Shown here: positions 15,022-23,508 of the stretch, one piece after another
Position numbering within the stretch: position 1 is the stretch's first letter
Layout of the letters: each line of letters starts with the position of its first letter
Virus record (IMG/VR): IMGVR_UViG_3300008997_000013
Span: 37,419 to 101,418 of that record
Source: a virus
Length of the DNA stretch: 64,000 nucleotides
Strand: one strand, 5' to 3'
Notes under the pieces: model-generated
The model's database searches: none
What the model saw: only the letters and a program-made list of their open reading frames with translations
Told to the model about the DNA's origin: nothing
Program-made: the position numbers and the translations under genes

Positions 15022-15954
15022 AGCGTTTTGCGCTTTCCTTCTTGCCCAACGTCTTTTTTGGGATTCGCTCATTTTCCTGCGGGTCTCGGCGGATGTTACT
15101 TTCCCCGTATGGGTTTTCCGGACAGCTTCAGAGACCTTATTCCTGAAGTCTGGATCTTCCCATTGAGATACCATCTTTGCTCTCGCCGCTTCTCTCCGGG
15201 TTCCGTCGTCCTGGGACCACGCTTCCAGAGAGCGTTGTCGAACCCTTTCACGAATCGTATTGCCACCTTTCTCCCACCGTTCCCGTTGGGCGGTTGACAT
15301 CTTCTGCCGAGACTCCTCGGAGTGAGTCCGCCCTTCCCAGTATTTGTTGCCTTGGTGTGCCTCGCTGATCTTTCTACGGGTCTCGGCAGACACGGTTTTC
15401 CCTCGGTGGGCTGCTCCAATCTTCTTTTTGGTTTCCGCTGTGTGCTTTTTACCTGTGGCTGCATCTGTTATCCTTCGGAGGGCGTCTGGGCTATGCACAT
15501 GACCCCTCATCCGTTCTCTAATCTGCTCCACATGAGATTCTGACAGCTTCCTGCCCGACATCGCTCTGCTAATCTTGGCTCGGGTCTCCGGAGTGTGGGG
15601 AATCCCTATTCGGATTCGGCCCTTGGGGCATATATTGTATCCGGTGGTATGGGGTCTGAGGCGGTCTAACCATTTCTGTTCCGACTGCTCTACTCCTTCC
15701 GGAGAAACCTTTTCGAGGACACTCACTGAGAATGTCTCCTCCCCGTATTTTTCCCAGGCTCGTTGGAGCTTTTGGGAGTGATGGGACCCTCTCCTGAGAC
15801 TCCGGAAATGTCCCATTAGACGAGTCCTGATATTGACAGATCCTCCGACATACACTTTTCCGTTCAGGGTGTTGCTGATCTGGTAGACTCCCGAGCATTT
15901 CCGAGGGTCTCCCCCTACATCCCGTATCGCAGCTTCAATTGTGGGCACGTCCAT
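15010..15954 (-). CDS. GIY-YIG homing endonuclease with NUMOD3 repeats
   Basis: 314 residues, ATG at 15954. An N-terminal GIY-YIG nuclease domain is visible: SGVYQISNTLNGKVYVGGSV (GVY 22-24, YVG 35-37), then IRTRLMGHF and WEKYGEETFSVSVLE. The C-terminal two thirds contain several NUMOD3-type repeats (HTPETRAKISRAMSG; HTAETKKKIGAAHRG; VSAETRRKISEAHQG; HSEESRQKMS; TSAETRRKMSES), which bind DNA in I-TevI-like enzymes. The gene is visibly less G+C-rich than its surroundings, which indicates recent arrival. It is inserted, antisense, in the first codons of the ligase gene. Confidence 0.9.
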   Translation of the reverse strand: MDVPTIEAAIRDVGGDPRKCSGVYQISNTLNGKVYVGGSVNIRTRLMGHFRSLRRGSHHSQKLQRAWEKYGEETFSVSVLEKVSPEGVEQSEQKWLDRLRPHTTGYNICPKGRIRIGIPHTPETRAKISRAMSGRKLSESHVEQIRERMRGHVHSPDALRRITDAATGKKHTAETKKKIGAAHRGKTVSAETRRKISEAHQGNKYWEGRTHSEESRQKMSTAQRERWEKGGNTIRERVRQRSLEAWSQDDGTRREAARAKMVSQWEDPDFRNKVSEAVRKTHTGKVTSAETRRKMSESQKRRWARRKAQNASES

Positions 15955-15990
15955 ATGATGCCTCTTGAGATAGGCTGTCTATTATTGTAG

Positions 15991-17139
<1,149 letters not shown>

Positions 17140-17167
17140 GTTTCTACACCCAGGTCCTGGACGTAAC
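17140..17167 (+). promoter_or_regulatory. Phage promoter candidate, site B (between ligase halves)
   Basis: GTTTCTAC, 12 nt, GACGTAAC, then GAGGAAGGAG and ATG 17192. The best pair with site A, identical in both boxes and spacing. The second ligase gene can therefore be transcribed separately. Confidence 0.65.
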
Positions 17168-17191
17168 AGTCTTGAGGAAGGAGTGACCAAC

Positions 17192-17986
17192 ATGTTCCAG
17201 GTGCCCACCAACTGCCCCTCCTGTGGTTTCGAGCTCGAGATGGACGGAGGATACCTGAAGTGCTGCGGGCCCACGTGCCCGGCGCAGGTAGTCGGTTCCC
17301 TCAACCGGTGGGTGGGGAAGCTCCGCATCCTCAACATCGGGAACGCTCTGATCCAGGCCCTGGTCGATGCCGGGCGTGTGTCGGATATCTCTGGCCTGTA
17401 CAGGCTGGAAGAGTCCTGGCTGCGCGAGTTCGAGATCGATGGCCGCAAGGTGGGCGGAAACGCCCGGCGCGTGGTGGCCTCCCTGAACGCAGCGCGGGAT
17501 ATCCCCGTCGACATGTTCGTGGGGAGCCTCGGGATTCCTCTCTGCGGCCGCAAGATGGTCAGCATCCTGGTCGACGCCGGCTACGACGACCTCAGCAAGC
17601 TCGCCAAGGTCACGACTGCTCAGATGGAAGCGGTCCCCGGGTTCGGCGCCGAGCGCGCTCGTAGCTTCCGTGCCGGCTTCGATGCATGCCGCTCTCTGAT
17701 GCTCCAGATCATGGCCTCCGGAGTCGACGTGATCGCTCCGGTCCGCGCGGTGGCTACCGGAGATGCGATGGCCGGCCAGGCCGTGTGCTTCACGGGTGTC
17801 CGTGACAAGGAGGCTTCCGCGGCCATCGTGGATCAGGGCGGCAAGATCGCCAGCGGCGTGTCCAAGAACACCACCCTGTTGGTCGCGAAGAACCCCGCCT
17901 CCACCAGCGGCAAGGCCAAGAAGGCTCGCGCCCTGGGTATCGAGATCATCAGCCAGGCCGAGATGCGGTCCCGGCTCGGCCTCTGA
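17192..17986 (+). CDS. NAD-dependent DNA ligase, zinc-finger/HhH/BRCT part (split)
   Basis: 264 residues from ATG 17192 (AAGGAG ten bases before; GTG 17183 is too close). Begins with the Cys4 zinc finger (CPSCGFEL ... CCGPTCPAQ), continues with helix-hairpin-helix repeats (LVDAGRVSDISGLYRLEE; VPGFGAERARSFRAGF), and ends with a BRCT domain (AGQAVCFTGVRDKEASAAIV; VSKNTTLLVAKNP; EIISQAEMRSRL). These are the DNA-clamping domains of bacterial LigA and would assemble with the upstream product into one enzyme. Confidence 0.9.
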   Translation: MFQVPTNCPSCGFELEMDGGYLKCCGPTCPAQVVGSLNRWVGKLRILNIGNALIQALVDAGRVSDISGLYRLEESWLREFEIDGRKVGGNARRVVASLNAARDIPVDMFVGSLGIPLCGRKMVSILVDAGYDDLSKLAKVTTAQMEAVPGFGAERARSFRAGFDACRSLMLQIMASGVDVIAPVRAVATGDAMAGQAVCFTGVRDKEASAAIVDQGGKIASGVSKNTTLLVAKNPASTSGKAKKARALGIEIISQAEMRSRLGL

Positions 17987-17993
17987 GGACGCC

Positions 17994-18146
17994 ATGAACG
18001 GTCCTGCTGGATTCTGGATCACCTACGTCATTGCCCCGCTCGTGGGACTCGCAGCCGGCATCCGCAGACACCGGAACCCGCTGAAGGTCCTCTACGCGGT
18101 GGTCGTCATCGGCCTCTGCTACCACACCTATGGCTGTCAGTTCTGA
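17994..18146 (+). CDS. Small two-helix membrane protein
   Basis: 50 residues. Two hydrophobic segments, WITYVIAPLVGLAAGI (8-23) and VLYAVVVIGLCYHTYGC (32-48), flank a basic turn RRHRNPLK. A hairpin inner-membrane protein with a cytoplasmic loop is predicted. Size and layout would suit a pinholin or holin-type protein, but no lysis genes are adjacent, so this is not claimed. Confidence 0.55.
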   Translation: MNGPAGFWITYVIAPLVGLAAGIRRHRNPLKVLYAVVVIGLCYHTYGCQF

Positions 18147-18156
18147 GGAGGAGCCC

Positions 18157-18446
18157 ATGGATTCCCGCTACGCCGCGATAGGTTTCGTCTGGGATTCGAG
18201 GAGTACTTCTACCGCAGGGATGGGAAGAAGGCCAAGGTCACCCTCCCTGCAGGAACCGTCCTGAAGGTGGACCGCATCTACATCAGGGGAAAGGGCGGCC
18301 AGACTCGCGACTTCGACTCGGTCTCGTTCTTCTGCAACACCCATATCACCCCAGCCCGATCGAAGAAGCGAGGTCTGAAGCGAGGTCGGTTCTGGGTGAA
18401 GCTCGAGGACGCCAACAACATCAACTTCCGACCACTGGAGCTATGA
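18157..18446 (+). CDS. Hypothetical basic protein, apparently frameshifted
   Basis: ATG 18157 has a strong GAGGAGG site, but its frame ends after 35 codons. Natural coding lies in frame 3 (GFEEYFYRRDGKKAKVTLPA; GTVLKVDRIYIRGKGG; SVSFFCNTHITPARSKKRG) to TGA 18446, with no start of its own. One more C in the CCC run near 18164 would join them (MDSPLRRDRFRLGFEEYFY) into about 96 residues. It is a real frameshift or an indel. The product looks like a small beta-rich basic protein. Confidence 0.45.
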
Positions 18447-18653
18447 TGTCCTTCTCAGGATTCGACTTCGGCAAAGCCCTGCGCCACCTCCGCTCTACGG
18501 GAGCTATCCGGATCACCTGGGATGGGGTTCGTCTGACTGTCCTCCCCAGCTACGCGCAGAACAGCATCCATCCGGAGATCCCACATCGAGCCCTTCGAAA
18601 TGGAGCTCAAGGGAGTCCCGATGCTCGCTCCGCCCCCCTTGATGTCTGGGTAG
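18446..18653 (+). CDS. Hypothetical protein, apparently frameshifted
   Basis: From ATG 18446: MSFSGFDFGKALRHLRSTGA, then IRITWDGVRLTVLPSYAQNS up to about 18580. With one fewer C in the CCC run at 18581, the frame continues HIEPFEMELKGVPMLAPPPL and stops at TAG 18651-18653. Without the shift the frame runs on through the promoter-like site C into the next gene, which is unlikely. About 68 residues; no family. Confidence 0.4.
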
Positions 18654-18681
18654 GCTTCTACCAGGCAGGACCTGACGTAAT
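18654..18681 (+). promoter_or_regulatory. Phage promoter candidate, site C
   Basis: GCTTCTAC, 12 nt, GACGTAAT, then AGAAGGAG and ATG 18707. Its presence argues that the open frame spanning it is not one gene. Confidence 0.55.
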
Positions 18682-18706
18682 ACTCCTGCAGAAGGAGTAT
18701 GCTACG

Positions 18707-19273
18707 ATGTCCGTCCGGAACTACCTCGAGATGTTCTCCCAGGTCGTGGGTCGTCATCCCGACTTCTACAGTATGTACGAGTTGGTCGCGGAGCACGGGA
18801 TCCTGTTCGGTCCGGGGAAGCATGAGGTCCCGGAGATAGAGATTGACCTCCTCTTGGCCGCGGAGGTCATGTGGCCCGGCTTCCGAGTCCAGGAGTGCTT
18901 CTTCAACGCACAGCGTCTTTCCGCCCATTCTCTCGGGGGCCTGCGATACTTCGAGGGCTTCGCGATGAGGATCATCCCGGTCCACCACGCATGGTTGGTG
19001 ACCCCCTCGGGGCTCGTCCTGGACCCTACCTGGAGGCTTCGTGATGGTGAGTCGCCCCCCTGCCGCCCTGAGGGGCTCCCGGAACGCTGGCAGGACCGTG
19101 TAGTCCTGGGAAGCGTCCCTGAGGACATCGAATACGTGGGGGTCGAGTTCCCGTACCCCAAGCACGACTTCATCAAGCGGATGGCCGACTACGAGGTGGC
19201 CTGGTCCATGCTCGATTGTCCACGGGACCGGGAGATTCTTCGCCGCGATCGCTGGATTGGGACTTCCTCCTGA
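18707..19273 (+). CDS. Hypothetical protein
   Basis: 188 residues from ATG 18707 with AGAAGGAG upstream; the frame is open back to 18443, but that part belongs to another gene. Contains FYSMYELVAEHGILFGPGKH, HHAWLVTPSGLVLDPTWRLR and FPYPKHDFIKRMADYEVAWS. The segment around 'HAWLVTPSGLVLDPTWR' resembles proteins annotated as transglutaminase-like or 'protein-with-dedicated-substrate' in phages, but the catalytic triad is not evident to me, so no function is assigned. Confidence 0.6.
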   Translation: MSVRNYLEMFSQVVGRHPDFYSMYELVAEHGILFGPGKHEVPEIEIDLLLAAEVMWPGFRVQECFFNAQRLSAHSLGGLRYFEGFAMRIIPVHHAWLVTPSGLVLDPTWRLRDGESPPCRPEGLPERWQDRVVLGSVPEDIEYVGVEFPYPKHDFIKRMADYEVAWSMLDCPRDREILRRDRWIGTSS

Positions 19274-19289
19274 ATCCCGACGACGTAAC
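19262..19289 (+). promoter_or_regulatory. Phage promoter candidate, site E
   Basis: ACTTCCTC, 12 nt, GACGTAAC, 28 bases before the ATG at 19318. The first box overlaps the end of the upstream gene. Confidence 0.5.
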
Positions 19290-19317
19290 ACTATCGAATC
19301 CGCTACCGGATACGAAA

Positions 19318-19584
19318 ATGGCCCGCCGTCGCATCTCCCGCCGCCCCCAGCCCACCTTCCGCATCGGCAACCGCGTGACCGTGGATGGCGACTACAACGG
19401 CGACTACACGGGAACCGTGATCGAGATCGGCCGCTACACCAAGGCGGCCAGCCTCCACGAGCCCAACCCCCAGACCAAGCCCGGGGCTGTCGTCCTGGTT
19501 GACACCTGGGAGGGTCGCTACTACGTTGGCGATGAGCGGTTCGAGGTCGTCGCGTGGGACTGCGAGGCCCACCGCGCTTCATAG
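19318..19584 (+). CDS. Small SH3/KOW-like protein
   Basis: 88 residues from ATG 19318. A basic start (MARRRISRRPQPTFRIGNRV) is followed by TVDGDYNGDYTGTVIEIGRY and GAVVLVDTWEGRYYVGDERF, a small beta-barrel pattern of the SH3/KOW type. Such domains bind nucleic acid or proteins. Assignment is by pattern only. Confidence 0.5.
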   Translation: MARRRISRRPQPTFRIGNRVTVDGDYNGDYTGTVIEIGRYTKAASLHEPNPQTKPGAVVLVDTWEGRYYVGDERFEVVAWDCEAHRAS

Positions 19585-19610
19585 ATTCCACCCCCGATCA
19601 GGAGAACCCA

Positions 19611-20258
19611 ATGATCGACCCCAACATGCTCCAGAGACTCCTCATCGCTGATGCCATGGGCCCGACAGGTCCCGCGCAGGCCATAGATGAGATCACCAAC
19701 ACGATCCAGAAGTGTGCCTCCGGCGTCATCCCCGATCGGGGCGACGTCCGCAAGGCCCTCGACGCCTGGGGGATCTCGTACAAGGAGGGGGCATCCATCT
19801 CGCAGCTCATGTCCCAGACCCCCGCGCTGAACGTGACGCTGCCCGAGGGCTGGGAGATCAAGCGGGAGGGAGGACACCACAACCTCGTCGACAACCGGGA
19901 CCGCAATCGTATCTGGTGGTACATCCACGGCTGGGATCCCATCGACGTCCGCATCAACCGTCGCTTCGGCGTCCGCCGTCAGGACCCCGTGATCGCCACC
20001 GAGGGCATCACTCTGGTCCGGGACGGCGACCAGGTCATCAAGTCCGTGACCATCCACTACCCACGCCCCTTGGAGAGCAAGCCGCGATCCCGTGGAGGCT
20101 TCTTCTACTTCATCGGCAACCTCCGCGACAACGGCTGGAAGGAGGCCGACCGCACCGCCGCCTACAAGGCCCAGAGTGACGCTGAGGCAGAGGCTCGTGC
20201 CTGGCTCGACGACAACTTCCCCGGCTGGCGGGATCCCATCCTGGCTTGGAGTCTGTAG
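19611..20258 (+). CDS. Hypothetical protein
   Basis: 215 residues, CAGGAG before ATG 19611. Helical N-terminus (NMLQRLLIADAMGPTGPAQA), a beta-rich centre (WEIKREGGHHNLVDNRDRNR; IWWYIHGWDPIDVRINRRFG), and a C-terminal FYFIGNLRDNG plus helix. No family recognised. Precedes the sigma-factor gene. Confidence 0.6.
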   Translation: MIDPNMLQRLLIADAMGPTGPAQAIDEITNTIQKCASGVIPDRGDVRKALDAWGISYKEGASISQLMSQTPALNVTLPEGWEIKREGGHHNLVDNRDRNRIWWYIHGWDPIDVRINRRFGVRRQDPVIATEGITLVRDGDQVIKSVTIHYPRPLESKPRSRGGFFYFIGNLRDNGWKEADRTAAYKAQSDAEAEARAWLDDNFPGWRDPILAWSL

Positions 20259-20273
20259 ACCCTGGCTCTTCTG

Positions 20274-20327
20274 AATAACGAGGTTCGCCGTAGATATAGG
20301 GAACGTTTTCCCCAGATCCCCGTTATT
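20274..20327 (+). promoter_or_regulatory. Inverted repeat in the sigma-factor leader
   Basis: AATAACG (20274-20280) pairs with CGTTATT (20321-20327), enclosing a smaller hairpin GGAA-CGTT-TTCC (20310-20321 region). TAGATATAGG inside could be a -10-like element. This may be an operator, a terminator of the upstream unit, or a leader RNA structure. Confidence 0.35.
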
Positions 20328-20351
20328 TAGTATTTGGCCAAGGGGGCAGAA

Positions 20352-21284
20352 TTGGGCGCAATACCTGGAACTCTCTTCACGAGAGTGGAGCACGGCAGCT
20401 TTCCTGTATCTCGAAACGGCAAGGGGGTGCGGGTCCAATGGCCCCAGGGGGAACGTTCCTATCCGAACTGGCGTCGGGCTCTCATCGCCATCTACAACAG
20501 GAATCCCGTCCCCGGAGAAGGGTCTGTCGACCCCCATCTGACCTTCAACCGCTACTTCCGGCTGGGACGGTACGCACCGCGCCGTCCTGCTTCCAATCTC
20601 CTGGATCTCTTCACTCCAGATCCGGAGAACCAGGTCACGATCACGCCTCCCTCCCCGGAGCCCGAGATCGATTCCTCCCTGGCGGTTCAGGAGGAGGCTC
20701 TTCAGGAGCCCACTCTTGGGTTCGATCCTGAGGAGAAGTGGCTCGATATCCGGAGGATCTTCTTCTCCGGATTCGCCAAACAGGCCATCGGGATGGGATA
20801 CGACCCGGAAGATGTTCTCCAGGACACCTATGTGAAGATCCTGGCGCAGAATGCGGGCCCCAAGCCGTTCAATCCCGAGAAGGCCAGCTTCGGCCACTAC
20901 ATCTACATCATGTGTCGACACGCTCTGTCAAACTACAACCGACGGTGGTCGGGGAAGCGGCGGAGGGAGCAGTTCGGGACTCGGAACCTGGAAGGGGAGA
21001 TGATCGACGTGGCCACCTCCGATATGGCCACTGTTCCCGCCCACCAGGAGGAGAAGGTGGCGTGGAGAGAGGCCCGAGAGGGTCTGTTCGAGTACCTCGA
21101 GATGCGAGCCCAGGAGTTGGGCTTCCCTGTGCGGTATGTCCGTCATTGCATGGAGCGATACTGCCTGGATGGAGCCTACTTCAAGACCATCGGAGAGGAG
21201 ATCGGTATCTCTCCCGGTCGGGTGTCCGGTATGGTGCGAGCGCTCCGTGAGGAAGCCCGCACCTGGGTCTATCAGGTCGCGTAG
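20352..21284 (+). CDS. Sigma-70-family (ECF-like) RNA polymerase sigma factor
   Basis: 310 residues from TTG 20352, chosen because AGGGGGC sits five bases before it; TTG 20334 is also open. About 140 N-terminal residues are unlike known sigma factors (WPQGERSYPNWRRALIAIYN, then a Pro-rich linker). Region 2 follows at about 145-200: GYDPEDVLQDTYVKIL, then FNPEKASFGHYIYIMCRHAL. Region 4 is near the end (FKTIGEEIGISPGRVSGMVR). No region 3 is seen, as in ECF factors. It would redirect host RNA polymerase to phage promoters, possibly the GTTTC-CGTAA sites in this window. Confidence 0.8.
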   Translation: MGAIPGTLFTRVEHGSFPVSRNGKGVRVQWPQGERSYPNWRRALIAIYNRNPVPGEGSVDPHLTFNRYFRLGRYAPRRPASNLLDLFTPDPENQVTITPPSPEPEIDSSLAVQEEALQEPTLGFDPEEKWLDIRRIFFSGFAKQAIGMGYDPEDVLQDTYVKILAQNAGPKPFNPEKASFGHYIYIMCRHALSNYNRRWSGKRRREQFGTRNLEGEMIDVATSDMATVPAHQEEKVAWREAREGLFEYLEMRAQELGFPVRYVRHCMERYCLDGAYFKTIGEEIGISPGRVSGMVRALREEARTWVYQVA

Positions 21285-21285
21285 A

Positions 21286-21324
21286 CAGGCTATCTCCCGG
21301 AGCAGTCAGACCTGACTCTGGGAG
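21286..21324 (+). promoter_or_regulatory. Shared 13-mer plus hairpin before fibre gene
   Basis: CAGGCTATCTCCC (21286-21298) is repeated exactly at 32844. It runs into an imperfect hairpin with CTCCC/GGGAG at the base and AGTCAG-AC-CTGACT at the tip, ending six bases before ATG 21331. It could be a late promoter with a structured leader, or a terminator of the sigma gene. Confidence 0.4.
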
Positions 21325-21330
21325 AACGAA

Positions 21331-22089
21331 ATGCCGGGTGTCTCCGGAGGACAGCTTCGAATCTCCTCCAAGAACCCCTGTCGTGTCGCAACTACAGGGA
21401 ACATAGCGGACCTCGCTGCAGGGGCTCCCAACGTAGTTGATGGAAAAACGGTTCTGGTCTCGTCCCGGGTTCTCGTGTGGAAGCAGTCTACGGCATCCCA
21501 GAACGGCTACTATCAGGTAGTCACCCCAGGCACGGGGAGCGATGGGGCGTGGGTGCGGACCGGCGACTTCGTCGACGCTGTAGACAACCACATCAAGGCC
21601 GGCGTCTCCTGCTATGTGCAGGAGGGGGATCTCTACAAAGGCCACACGTTTATCCTGACGACCGAAGGGAACATCGTCGTCGGGACAACAGCCCTCACAT
21701 TCTTCCAGGGATTCCCCCAGCGGTTCTTCGCCCACAAGGACTGGCCTGAAGGCACCGCCCAGGCCGGCAACGAACTCGACTACAAGCTGTGGTGGCCAGT
21801 TCCTACTCGGATCCTGGCAGTCAAGGTCCGGATGGGAACGGTGAACACCCAGGGGACGTACACCCTGGCTGTAACCAACGAGAACACGACGAACTCAATG
21901 TTGGCTGGCGCCACGTTCAACATGAACGACCTCTCGGCGAACACGATCACCGACGTGGGTCTAACCAGCACCGACTCCGACAAGAAGGTCCCCGCGAACA
22001 CTGACGTGACGATCACCCTGAACAGCAGCAGTGGTAGCTTTGACGGCTCGAAGATCTACCTCTCGGTCTACGTCGAGGAGACCGCCTGA
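21331..22089 (+). CDS. Tail fibre / appendage protein
   Basis: 252 residues. The first 140 follow a well-known phage fibre repeat: RVATTGNIADLAAGAPNVVD, GKTVLVSSRVLVWKQSTASQ, NGYYQVV, GAWVRTGDFVD, VQEGDLYKGHTFILTTEGNI, TTALTFFQ. The C-terminal part is Thr/Asn-rich beta sandwich (GTYTLAVTNENTTNSMLAGA; ITLNSSSGSFDGSKIYLSVY). It probably decorates the tail or head and contacts the host. Co-translated with the next gene (one-base overlap). Confidence 0.75.
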   Translation: MPGVSGGQLRISSKNPCRVATTGNIADLAAGAPNVVDGKTVLVSSRVLVWKQSTASQNGYYQVVTPGTGSDGAWVRTGDFVDAVDNHIKAGVSCYVQEGDLYKGHTFILTTEGNIVVGTTALTFFQGFPQRFFAHKDWPEGTAQAGNELDYKLWWPVPTRILAVKVRMGTVNTQGTYTLAVTNENTTNSMLAGATFNMNDLSANTITDVGLTSTDSDKKVPANTDVTITLNSSSGSFDGSKIYLSVYVEETA

Positions 22090-22889
22090 TGGCCACATAC
22101 GGGAGCAGATGGCAGGCGTTCGACGCCCACGGCACCACTGTGATGAACCAGGCGGGAGGCTTGGTTGAGGTGGCAACGTGGGATTTCACGAAGGTGACGA
22201 ACCACACCCTCACGGGAAGTGGGGACATCGACGACGATTTGGGTGCAAAGATCGTCGGATACAACGTCTTCACCCAGACAGGCTCTCCGACCCAGACCTT
22301 CCAAGTCACGGACGGCACTGGACTCACTTGGTCTCGTAGGGCGGTCAACTCCACCGGAGGGATTGCCTTCGACTTGGTAGACGTGAAGGCCCTGCTGGGG
22401 ACAAATCCCTGGCAGACAGTGTGGGTGATTGACGCCTACTTCACGTCGATGACCGGCTCGGAGGTCACAAACAAGACGTTCTGCGGGCTCTGCCTGGCTG
22501 ATGTGAACAACAGCATCTCGAACAATCCCAATCGGGGTGGTCGGGTGATGTACGACGGGACGAACTGGCGGAGAGCCACCCGCGAGTACGTCTCCTCAGC
22601 AACCAATGTCAACTACAGCACGCTGGATGGGAAGCCCGCCTCCGGAGTCGGTCGGCTGGAGGTTCGAGGAAGCTCCGTCACTGCGGGCTGGCAGGATGAT
22701 TCCGTAGCGGTGCCGGGTCGGCTGGTCGCCCCTGCTGCGTCTGCGGGGTCCGCCGCTGAGGTGGACGGGTCGATGCCCCTCACTCCCTGGACGCATCTTA
22801 TCCTCTGGGACAATCCGCTTGATAACGCCACGGCCAACACCTATACGCTAACCAAGATCGTGTGGTGGGCGCTGGGGGGAATCACATGA
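22089..22889 (+). CDS. Putative fibre-associated beta-rich protein
   Basis: 266 residues, Gly/Thr/Ser/Asn-rich, predicted mostly beta. The pattern FQVTDGTGLTWSRRAVNSTG, WQTVWVIDAYFTSMTGSEVT and WTHLILWDNPLDNATANTYT resembles lectin-like jelly rolls found in phage adhesins. Likely the receptor-binding partner of the preceding fibre gene; inferred from composition and position. Confidence 0.5.
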   Translation: MATYGSRWQAFDAHGTTVMNQAGGLVEVATWDFTKVTNHTLTGSGDIDDDLGAKIVGYNVFTQTGSPTQTFQVTDGTGLTWSRRAVNSTGGIAFDLVDVKALLGTNPWQTVWVIDAYFTSMTGSEVTNKTFCGLCLADVNNSISNNPNRGGRVMYDGTNWRRATREYVSSATNVNYSTLDGKPASGVGRLEVRGSSVTAGWQDDSVAVPGRLVAPAASAGSAAEVDGSMPLTPWTHLILWDNPLDNATANTYTLTKIVWWALGGIT

Positions 22890-23116
22890 GTTCCGTAGCT
22901 ATCTGGAATTGTGTCTGCCAGAAGTCAAGCGATGACGACGGAAACTCCAACGACAAGATTGAGGTCCACCTCGAAGTTCAGTCTTCGGAGCTGGTGGGGT
23001 TGCTCCAGACAGCGAGCAAGAACAAGGCAGCCCCACAGGGGAAGTGCCCCTACCAGGACTTCGCGATCTCCATGCTGACCGCGATTGCCGACTGCTGTCC
23101 TGAGTTCCTGGAGTGA
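22886..23116 (+). CDS. Small hypothetical protein
   Basis: 76 residues from the ATGA overlap. Four Cys (WNCVCQ, CPYQ, DCC) and an acidic middle (SDDDGNSNDKIEVHLEVQSS). Could be a fibre chaperone by position; no family. Confidence 0.5.
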   Translation: MSSVAIWNCVCQKSSDDDGNSNDKIEVHLEVQSSELVGLLQTASKNKAAPQGKCPYQDFAISMLTAIADCCPEFLE

Positions 23117-23508
23117 GCTCCAAGGAGTGGTGGGTATACGTCCTACAGAGCCTACAGACGCGCCGTTCTCGGAAGGGGGCGGTACTGCCCGGGTTCTTCT
23201 ATGTAGGGGCTACAACCGACCCTCTTCGACGCCTACGGCAACATAACGGAGAGCTCTCGGGAGGCGGGAAGTTCACTTCCCGGAATCGTCCGCATATACT
23301 CAAGGCAGTGTTCGGGCCATACAAGAACCGGTCGGAGGCAATGAAGGCCGAGAGGGCTCTGAAGAGGGGGAAGAGAGGGATCAACCGAACGAGGTGGACC
23401 CCTCGGGATTCGAAGTGGTGTAGGGGACTGGGAACGGAAGACCCCCGCGTTCTCCAGTCTCGATCCGGTAATGCTGACACGGGGAGTCTGGATGAATCAG
23501 AAACGTAA
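23113..23508 (+). CDS. GIY-YIG nuclease, SLX1/UhbP-like
   Basis: 131 residues, GTG start overlapping the previous stop. WWVYVLQSLQTRR and FFYVGATTDPLRRLRQHNGE form the GIY-YIG core, with FTSRNRPHILKAVFGPYKNR and SEAMKAERALKRGKRG matching the single-domain SLX1-type family (conserved Glu in the last helix). No DNA-binding repeats are attached, unlike the ligase-locus endonuclease. Function is probably structure-specific DNA cleavage, or a defunct homing gene. Confidence 0.75.
   Translation: MSSKEWWVYVLQSLQTRRSRKGAVLPGFFYVGATTDPLRRLRQHNGELSGGGKFTSRNRPHILKAVFGPYKNRSEAMKAERALKRGKRGINRTRWTPRDSKWCRGLGTEDPRVLQSRSGNADTGSLDESET

Noticed and set aside
18455-20921. Minus-strand frames of 378 and 466 codons
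   Set aside because: Antisense shadows of small genes and the sigma factor; no recognisable motifs or ribosome sites.
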